From the NCBI GenBank assembly GCA_027922465.2, contig BQMF02000010.1:1240001-1304000 (forward strand): DNA of 64,000 nt, written 5' to 3'. A program made the position numbers and the translations under genes. Below are positions 57,671 to 64,000 of the stretch, in pieces (the stretch's first letter is position 1; each line of letters begins with the position of its first letter). This stretch comes from Turritopsis dohrnii. Taxonomy: Eukaryota > Cnidaria > Hydrozoa > Anthoathecata > Oceaniidae. The notes below the pieces were generated by a model. That model ran no database searches. It saw only the letters and a program-made list of their open reading frames with translations, and was not told the origin of the DNA.

Positions 57671-58247
57671 AGAAAGTCGGCAAAAATGTTAGTCGGCAAA
57701 AAAATTAGTCACTTGGACAAAATTTAGTCACTTTTTGCCGACTAAATTTTCGAGTGTAGTCACTTTTTGCCGACCACTTTCCAAGACAAAAAATTTCGAA
57801 GAAAGTTTGGATAATTTGAAAGTTTTTTTTAAGAAATAAAATACAACACCAAAAAGTAAGGTTAGGTAATTAGGTTAATTAATCAATTTCAAGAACAGTT
57901 ATTTTGTTCTTCGTGACCCACTTTTGTTCTTGTTCACTTTGTGTTTGTCCTGGGTGCACTTGTTCTTCTTCATACAATTTGATTTCAATTACATTTTCAT
58001 ACTACCGCAAAAAGCACCTGATAAGAAATGGCAACACAGAGAAGAAAAAAATTGTTTGGCAAGTGATTTTTGGAAGAAAAAAAATCGGCAAAAAGTTAAG
58101 TGAGTAAAAAAAAAGTCGGCAAAAAGTTAAGTGGGTAAAAAAAAAGTCGGCAAAAAAGTTTGGTCGGTAAAAAAAAAAGGCGGCAAAAGTTTTAGTCGGT
58201 AAAAAATATTAGTCACCTAGCCAAAATTTAGTCACTTTTGCCGACTT
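57671..58247. repeat. GTCGGCAAAAA repeat element with inverted ends
   Basis: The left end, AAAGTCGGCAAAA, is matched by TTTTGCCGACTTT at the right. Several further GTCGGCAAAAAGT units are spaced through 58085-58200, plus inverted copies at 57736-57775. Probably a MITE whose termini have amplified. No clear target duplication. Confidence 0.55.
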
Positions 58248-58984
58248 TGTTATTAACAATTACTTTCCTTAGAAAAATGGAATTTGTAAGACTACGATGA
58301 TCTCACCTATACTTGATATCAAGGTAACAAATCCTATGATATTTATTTGTTAAGATCAAAAAAGCAGAGTGGATGATTTTATTGCCAACTTCGATATGTA
58401 ATTTAAATACGTCCCTTGTAGGATATTTCATAAAGAATACCCATCATTAGCGTAAAAATAATTGTTACAAGTTTTATACATTAAAAATTGTTTTTATTTT
58501 ATTTTCATCAAGATCTCAAATACCATCAAAATTAACTGATAATAAATAAATCAAGTTTTAGCTACTGTAATATTGAATATAATTACTTGAAAAATTTGTC
58601 GCAATCGCTCCGTCCAACAGATTTCGTCTAACAGACACTATACCAATCTTAGTCTTTGATTTTTGTTCCAATAAATTTTCAATATGGATATAATTTTGAC
58701 AAGATAATGTTCTAAAGGGATCCAAGTTATGCATTATAAACTAATTTTTCGCATTTGTTTGTTATTCGAGGTGGAACTTTACTGGTTATTAAAAAAATCT
58801 ATTGTATAAATTCTATCTCTTCCATCCAACAGACTCACTAAAATTTGAACTGTTACGGCAGCAGTTAGGCAAATGTAAATATTAAAGGCTTAATTTAAAG
58901 CTTAACTGGTTATGCTTCACATAATTTAAACAATTTTCACTTAAAGGAGTGGTGTCATGAAAATTTGAAAAAAATTTTTTTCTT
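58248..58984. other. No gene recognised
   Basis: AT-rich spacer before the LINE 3' tail. Confidence 0.4.
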
Positions 58985-58989
58985 CGTAT

Positions 58990-59020
<31 letters not shown>

Positions 59021-59368
59021 TGACGAATATTTACACAGGATGTCCATTTCAACAAAAGCTGGTATCAAGTGGGTCCTGTATATAAAAGTTTAAAAAATCT
59101 TTATCCTACAATAAAATCATATAAAATCTAAAAAATCAAAGCAAATTAAACGAAGCAATTACGCAGTCACAGTAACAACACTTATTTCTAAAATCGTACG
59201 AACTCTTACGAGGGAAGTGCATTTTGAAGAACCACAGCAAACAGTCTACTTGATTAACTAGGCGTGTCACTTCGCATATGGTAAATCTCGGATAGAGGAT
59301 CTAGTCTCCTTGTATTTCTGGATCAAGTTAAAAACTCGAAGGATGGACTAAGTAATACCAAAGACGAC

Positions 59369-61273
59369 TCACACAAAGTGTTCCTTCAACTTCCCACAAA
59401 AAGCTGAAAAAGCTTCTGCTTTCCTTATATTTAATGGTAAATCGTTATATATCTTGTAGCACATATAGAAGGCTGACTTCCGCGCAAATTCAAGGCCTGC
59501 TTTTGGAGGCTTCAATAAGGCGTTTGCGTTCCTTGTATTTCTACCATGCATGTTTATGTTAAAATAATTTTTGAAATTGTCGCAAGTTTCTCCATTTAAA
59601 CATTGGCGGACAAACTTTGATGCACGCCGTTTTTTAAATGAAGATACCGTCACAACTTTAACATCGCATGACCCTCCAATAATTTTTCTGGCACGTTCGT
59701 CAATCAAAGCAAGTTTCTGTTCTTCAGTTTTCGTAGAGCACAATGAAACAAGGCTGCAATACGTGACAATTGGTAAGACCATGGTGTTATAGATATCTGC
59801 TGCAGCTTTTGACGTCATCTGGTAACGTAGCTTTGACATGAGGTTCAAGCGTGATGTTGCCTTCTTGAAAGATTTATCGAAATGACCGTTGAGAGTGAGG
59901 GTAGGGTCAATTTCTACCCCTAGGTACTTGTATCTTGTTGTGACATTAATAGATTGGTGAGAATAGCGTAGCTCTAGTGTCTTAGGAGCTGCAGATAAGC
60001 GCTGAGCCGTGCCAAAAAGCATGCATTCAGTCTTACCTTTCTTCAGATTTAAGATAAGCTCATTCTCGGTAACCCAGGCCTCAAGTTCTTGAAGATCAGA
60101 GGAGGGGTGCTCTTCGATAACGATGATATTCTTATGAGCTGTATACAAAACGGTATTGTCTGCATATTTTATGATTTGAGAGTGCTTCACAACATCCACA
60201 ATATCATTTACATAAATAATAAATAGAAGGAGCCCGAGGATTGACCCTTGTGGAACCCCGCTTGTTATAGCGTTAACAACAGAAGATTCACCATTGTAGT
60301 ACACGAACTGCTTACGGTGGAACATATAACTAGAGAACCATTGCAATTCGACATCGCTGATACCGTAAGCCGACAATTTCTGGAGAAGTTTGGCGTGGGA
60401 TAAAGTATCAAACGCTTTACTGAAATCGATAAACACACAGCCAACAAGCTTCTTGGCATCTACAGATCGGCGGATGTCGTCAGTGAGGAGTGTTACAGCA
60501 AGCTCTGTTGATCGTTTTGGACGGAAACCAAACTGCTGAGATGATATAAGGTGTTCCCTTTCCAAGTATTCGGTCAGTCTCTTGTGAACGATTTTTTCAA
60601 TTATCTTTGAGACGATAGGGAGTGCAGAGATCGGACGATAATTATCAAAGGAATCCGAGGGACCACTCTTATGCAGTGGCAAAAGCTTTGCAATTTTCCA
60701 CTGATCCGGAAAAATTCCAGTGCGGAGAGACAGATTGATAACATACGCTAAATGCCGAGCAATAACTGATGCTACATCTTTCAATAAAGTAGCAGGGAGA
60801 TCGTCATATCCTGTTGTTTTATTGCGTTTTAGCTTTTGTAGGTGATTTAGCACTTCTACGGTTGTAACGTATGAGAACCTAAATTTTTCATTAGCTCTTG
60901 AACGGAAGAAGCTGTGCTTGCGCCAAACAGTGTTTGTAATGGGACATGCCGCACGCTTCATCAATTTTACGATATTGGTAAAATAGCTACAGAAGCTGTT
61001 ACATATTTTGACTTTGTCACTGATGATAGTGTCCCCAACTTTAAAAGACTGCTCGACCTTACATTTTTTGGACTTCGATGGAAATATCTTTTTGATTGAA
61101 AGCCAGAACTTGGTGGGGTCGCGTGCATTTTCCAGAAGCAGCGACTTGGCATAGTCAGTTTTGGCGGAGCGGATCATGATGTTGACCTCATTTCTCTTAA
61201 GTTTATATCGTGCACGTGCTTCTCTGCAATTCTTCCGTTGACTTTTTCTTAGTAGTTGATCTCGTACATTCAT
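59369..61273 (-). pseudogene. LINE reverse transcriptase, 634-codon open frame with mutated active site
   Basis: Open frame with all RT blocks: LPLHKSGPSDSFDNYRPIS, RPKRSTELAV, FIDFSKAFDTLSHAKLLQ, GVPQGSILGLLLFIIYVNDI, then IIKYADNTVLYTAH and LNLKKGKTECMLFGTAQRL. Motif C reads YADN instead of YADD, replacing a metal-binding Asp by Asn, and GPLLF is GLLLF. The enzyme should therefore be inactive although the frame is open. It is one base out of frame with the endonuclease upstream: PWLTPQIKKVMNVRD is recovered if one C is assumed lost near 61298. Confidence 0.88.
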
Positions 61274-61293
61274 TACTTTTTTAATCTGCGGTG

Positions 61294-62885
61294 TCAGCCA
61301 CGGGCACGGTCCGCAAAAGTGTTGAAAGCATTAAAAAGAATTTCATGTAACTTTGACCAGGCGGTGTTCACATTATCACAATAAACTTCCTGCCAATCAC
61401 AGGTTTTTAAATGATCCCTTAGTTGGTTAGGATCATAGCGTTTATTATCACGGCACGTTATTTTTCTCGAAGGATATCTCATATGATTCACCTTTCTCAC
61501 ACAGCCGACCATCTCGTGATCTGCAATTCTGGCCGTAATGATGTCAGAAGCATGAATAGCGTTACTGTTGTTCGTTGCAATGATGTCAATTAGCGTCCTT
61601 GAGTCGCCATCTATTCGTGTTGGTTTCTTTAAAAGTTGTAAAAAACCATTTGCACGAAGTAACGACTTATATTCTCGGTTATTACCTTTCTTAAGAAAGT
61701 CAACATTCACATCTCCCATGATAATACATTCTTGTGTGTTAATGTTCATCAAAACATTAGAAAAGATGTCATTATAGTTTTGATGTAAATACTCCGAGGA
61801 ATCCGGGGGTCTGTACATGATGACGACGAAAAATGATTTAGATTTTGGCGGAAAAATCTCTAAGCATATGTACTCAATGTTTTCATTCTCAAGGTCTTCT
61901 CTCCGTTTCCAGTTTATTCCTGTCCTTATATAGGTGCCTACTCCTCCGCATGTTCCAGATCTTCGTGGTTGACTAATAAAATCATACCCCGGAATCTCAA
62001 AATAATCACCGTAGTCTGTCTCTAAGAGCAAGTGTGTTTCACTGAGGACAGCTTTATACAGCCGCATAATCGTCGCGTCGAATTAAACTCTTTATTAAAT
62101 GCCACGAAAATTCGACTGTATAAAGTGAAAAATTAGTTAAGTGCGACATAATGAATTAAGTTCAGCAGAGTTTGTCGAATAAAACGGCAATCTTCGACAT
62201 AAATTCGGCATCACTTTATACGGCCGCATAATCGTCGAATTTAATAACAGCTTGATTGAACTTCGTTAAAAAGGCGCACGAAAGTAGTGACAGCGTGTAA
62301 GAAACACACGATGATAAATTCATTCGACATTTATGCGGCTGTCTAAAGCCATATCGAATTTGATATGCAGCAACAAAACCTGTATAAAGTGACTGTCGCA
62401 TTTTTGTCGCATTTTACCCGAATAAAAGTAATTTAATTCGACACGGCGATTATGCGGCTGTATAAAGCTGTCCTGAGAGCGAAAATGTCGATGTTTTTAA
62501 AACTTTCAATTATTTCAGCAACATAATGTTTGTTTCCGAATAACCCTCGAATATTCTGATGAACCATATGTAAACCCTTAAGCTTTAAAAGTGCTTCAAG
62601 CTCAGGAATAGAGCGAAGATTTCTTGGTTCAGGCAAAATTTCAATATCTCCACCAAGTAATAATAAAATCTTTAGAGCTCACTTTCTGCGGTGGTTTATT
62701 CCACGAAAACACTTTTCCACAAATAACGACTCATAGGTTAATGTAGATTTTATATCCACCCCTTTTTCTCCGTTAAAACAATAACATACTGAATTAGCTT
62801 TCGTGAAGGATGGCTTGCGAACACATAAAAATAAAAATACATGCAGACAAATGCGAAACGTGACCACACCGGCTGCCGCCATCAT
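61294..62885 (-). pseudogene. LINE N-terminal region and APE-type endonuclease, split by a MITE
   Basis: It starts at 62885 (MMAAAGVVTFRICLHVFLFL, hydrophobic). An in-frame TGA follows HRRK, then ALKILLLLGGDIEILPEP, NLRSIPELEALLKLKGLHMV and HQNIRGLFGNK. After IDIFAL the frame is cut by the MITE and resumes with SETHLLLETDYGDYF, GTCGGVGTYIRTG, VVIMYRPPDSSEY, IIMGDVNVDFLKK, TLIDIIATNNSN and DHEMVGCV. These are the E, Y, D-N, D and D-H blocks of APE-type LINE endonucleases. GDIEILPEP occupies the place of the GD(I/V)ExNPGP 2A-like motif known in some LINEs, but has lost the NPGP core. Confidence 0.82.
62047..62472. mobile_element. 426-bp MITE with 5-bp CTGAG target duplication, inside the LINE
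   Basis: TIRs GACAGCTTTATACAGCCGC are inverted at both ends. CTGAG lies at 62042-62046 and 62473-62477. Deleting the element and one CTGAG rejoins the LINE reading IDIFALSETHL. Two further inner copies of the TIR core (TTTATACGGCCGCATAATCG near 62214, TTATGCGGCTGTCTAAAGC near 62331) suggest internal duplication or nesting. Confidence 0.9.
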
Positions 62886-62930
62886 CGAAAGTTTTAATGT
62901 AGATACTACAAAATAAATTTAATTTGGAAA

Positions 62931-63125
62931 AAAAAAGTATTTTTTTCGCTATAAAATGCCACTTTAAAACATAGGCTTAAAACGCTGAATAAATTAGTAA
63001 TAATTATGTGACGTCATTGAAAAAGTTATATTCAGTGTTGATGCGATGTTTTGCATTCAAATCGAGCGAGTGTTCTTTGAAATTCAAGCAATAACTAAGT
63101 ATTTTTTTTAAATCTAGTGAAAAAC
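62931..63125. other. Spacer, no gene seen
   Basis: AT-rich; the leader of the following THAP fragment may start here. Confidence 0.3.
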
Positions 63126-63215
63126 ATGGTTATTTGTGCTGCTGTGGGATGTGACAGTGACTCAACCAAAGGACAGAACATTAGTTTGTTTAGATTACCT
63201 AAAATTCATATTTAA
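63126..63215 (+). pseudogene. THAP-domain N-terminal fragment
   Basis: ATG in context AAAACATGG reads MVICAAVGCDSDSTKGQNIS and then LFRLPKIHI before TAA. C4 and C9, then LFRLPK, match the start of a THAP zinc finger; the CxxH half and everything after are missing. It could be a first exon (no convincing donor seen) or the truncated start of another THAP transposase gene. Confidence 0.55.
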
Positions 63216-63603
63216 AACAAATATGGATTTCAAAGTTGAAGCGAGGCCAATCTTCCATCTTTACGTCACTTATATTTTATAGAATCATGTTTTGGAAGAA
63301 ATTTGACGGTAAACATGTTATAAGGAGTTTTACTTTAATGTTTTATCTACACTTTTCGTTATGCGTAGGTGAACTTTTACTTTCTGTGTGCAAGTGTTTT
63401 TTCGATTTTTGTTTTCGTGTTTCTCTTCGAACTGGGCATTTGAATTTTATTACGTAATCTCCGTACGGATTTAAGATTGGAGTAATCGAGACAAATCTTA
63501 ATAACATTGGAAACCCACTTCCCTCAGCCTTGATCGATTTTAATCGCAGTGAAAGACGGACGTACTACGTATACAATTTGTATCCTGAATTTACTTTGAA
63601 ATC
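63216..63603. other. Spacer between the THAP fragment and the terminal ORF
   Basis: No motif or repeat boundary found. Confidence 0.35.
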
Positions 63604-64000
63604 ATGTCGAATGATAATCCGACTAACAGGTCAACGATTGACAGTGACTCTAGTGGAAATAAATCCACTGATAGTGATAATGGCAGTAAAGTACCTGAAA
63701 CAACGGAGAAACCGAAAGACAACACGCTTCACAGCAAGAGAGCACGTGAACAGGAGTCAGGAGAGGATCCACAAAATGGACTCTCTTTCAAGAGACAACG
63801 GTTTGAGGTGGTAACTGAAGAGGAACAGTTTGACTGGAAGTTACCTGAGGATATGTTGAAATATGCAGAGAGGCATTTCAACGAGCATAAAAAGGATAGG
63901 GATCTCAAAGAGACTATCCTCACGGAGAATCCAGTACCCAGCAACCTGAAAGAACCAAGGAAGCTGGATGATTATTTTTCTGAGGTACTTGAAGAACGGA
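63604..64000 (+). CDS. Open ORF running off the window, possibly retroelement gag-like
   Basis: 132 codons from ATG at 63604 without a stop to the window end. The first ~75 residues are low-complexity (Ser/Asp/Lys-rich, NKSTDSDNGSK, then KRAREQESGEDPQNG). Next come FDWKLPEDMLKYAERHFNE, ILTENPVPSNL and KLDDYFSEVLEER. The W-LP-M-Y-HF, NPVPSN and KLDD pattern reminds me of ORF1 proteins of cnidarian tyrosine-recombinase (DIRS-type) retroelements, but that is from memory only. The downstream sequence is needed. Confidence 0.45.
   Translation, partial: MSNDNPTNRSTIDSDSSGNKSTDSDNGSKVPETTEKPKDNTLHSKRAREQESGEDPQNGLSFKRQRFEVVTEEEQFDWKLPEDMLKYAERHFNEHKKDRDLKETILTENPVPSNLKEPRKLDDYFSEVLEER

Larger units (their letters stand above)
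58985..62930 (-). mobile_element. Nearly full-length CR1/L2-like LINE, inactive
   Basis: The 3' end has a (TAAA)n tail (58987-59020) preceded by ATCCTGTGTAAATATTCGTC, shared with the 3.1-5.0 kb LINE. Coding runs from 62885 down to 59369: an N-terminal region, a 2A-like remnant, an APE-type endonuclease and an RT. Lesions are an in-frame TGA near 62677, a 426-bp MITE, a 1-nt loss near 61298 and substitutions in the RT. Confidence 0.85.

Noticed and set aside
57904..58107. 67-codon plus-strand frame inside the GTCGGCAAAAA element
   Set aside because: Low complexity and overlapping the repeat units; no coding evidence.
1..64000. tRNA, rRNA and snRNA genes
   Set aside because: No cloverleaf with B-box GGTTCGAATCC-like sequence and no rRNA-like block was recognised by eye; a covariance-model scan would be decisive.

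Overview
This is an AT-rich eukaryotic window, almost certainly from a metazoan and probably a cnidarian or similar marine invertebrate. Genes are split by short introns with GTATGT or GTAAGC donors. The repeats are LINEs, a Penelope-like element, THAP-type DNA transposons, Helitrons and a Helentron. No operons, Shine-Dalgarno sites, rRNA, tRNA or CRISPR arrays were seen. The species cannot be named from the sequence alone.

Host genes are few. A CYP3-clan-like cytochrome P450 lies at 5.6-7.9 kb on the minus strand; I reconstructed it as four exons. A single-exon transmembrane RING-H2 protein lies at 49.0-49.8 kb on the minus strand. Nearly everything else is mobile DNA in various states of decay.

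Layout. 0-1.4 kb: dead LINE with a 235-bp MITE. 3.1-5.0 kb: 5'-truncated LINE. 8.6-9.0 kb: nested MITE. 10.7-14.3 kb: ISL2EU/Harbinger-like element A, with a broken SAP-SWIM partner gene and a THAP-DDE transposase carrying two in-frame stops. 14.9-16.1 kb: mariner-type MITE and a Penelope-like fragment. 16.3-19.45 kb: three head-to-tail nonautonomous Helitrons (5'-TC ... CTAG-3' on the minus strand). 19.7-30.8 kb: a fourth Helitron copy split by (i) two LINEs joined 5'-to-5' between 13-bp direct repeats and (ii) a 5.1-kb fold-back element with ~700-bp inverted repeats and a 9-bp target duplication. The fold-back element itself contains a TTAA-flanked element, which contains a LINE. 30.9-31.2 kb: a second 234-bp MITE. 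31.6-34.8 kb: ISL2EU-like element B, with apparently intact THAP-DDE transposase and YqaJ exonuclease genes. 38.4-39.4 kb: two-exon RPA-like OB-fold gene. 40.6-46.9 kb: dead Helentron (cysteine protease, DUF6570-like, Rep-Pif1 helicase, AP-type endonuclease). 50.3-58.2 kb: a string of inverted-repeat elements. 59.0-62.9 kb: nearly full-length dead LINE interrupted by a MITE with a 5-bp target duplication. 63.1-64 kb: a THAP start fragment and an ORF running off the window.

The strongest results are target-site-resolved insertions: four elements with 2-bp AT/TA duplications that share TIR features, the tandem Helitron array, the fold-back nest, and the contrast between SAP-SWIM-YqaJ and YqaJ-only partner genes in two related transposons. 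Names of transposon superfamilies come from recalled family features plus TIR and TSD structure, not from database searches.
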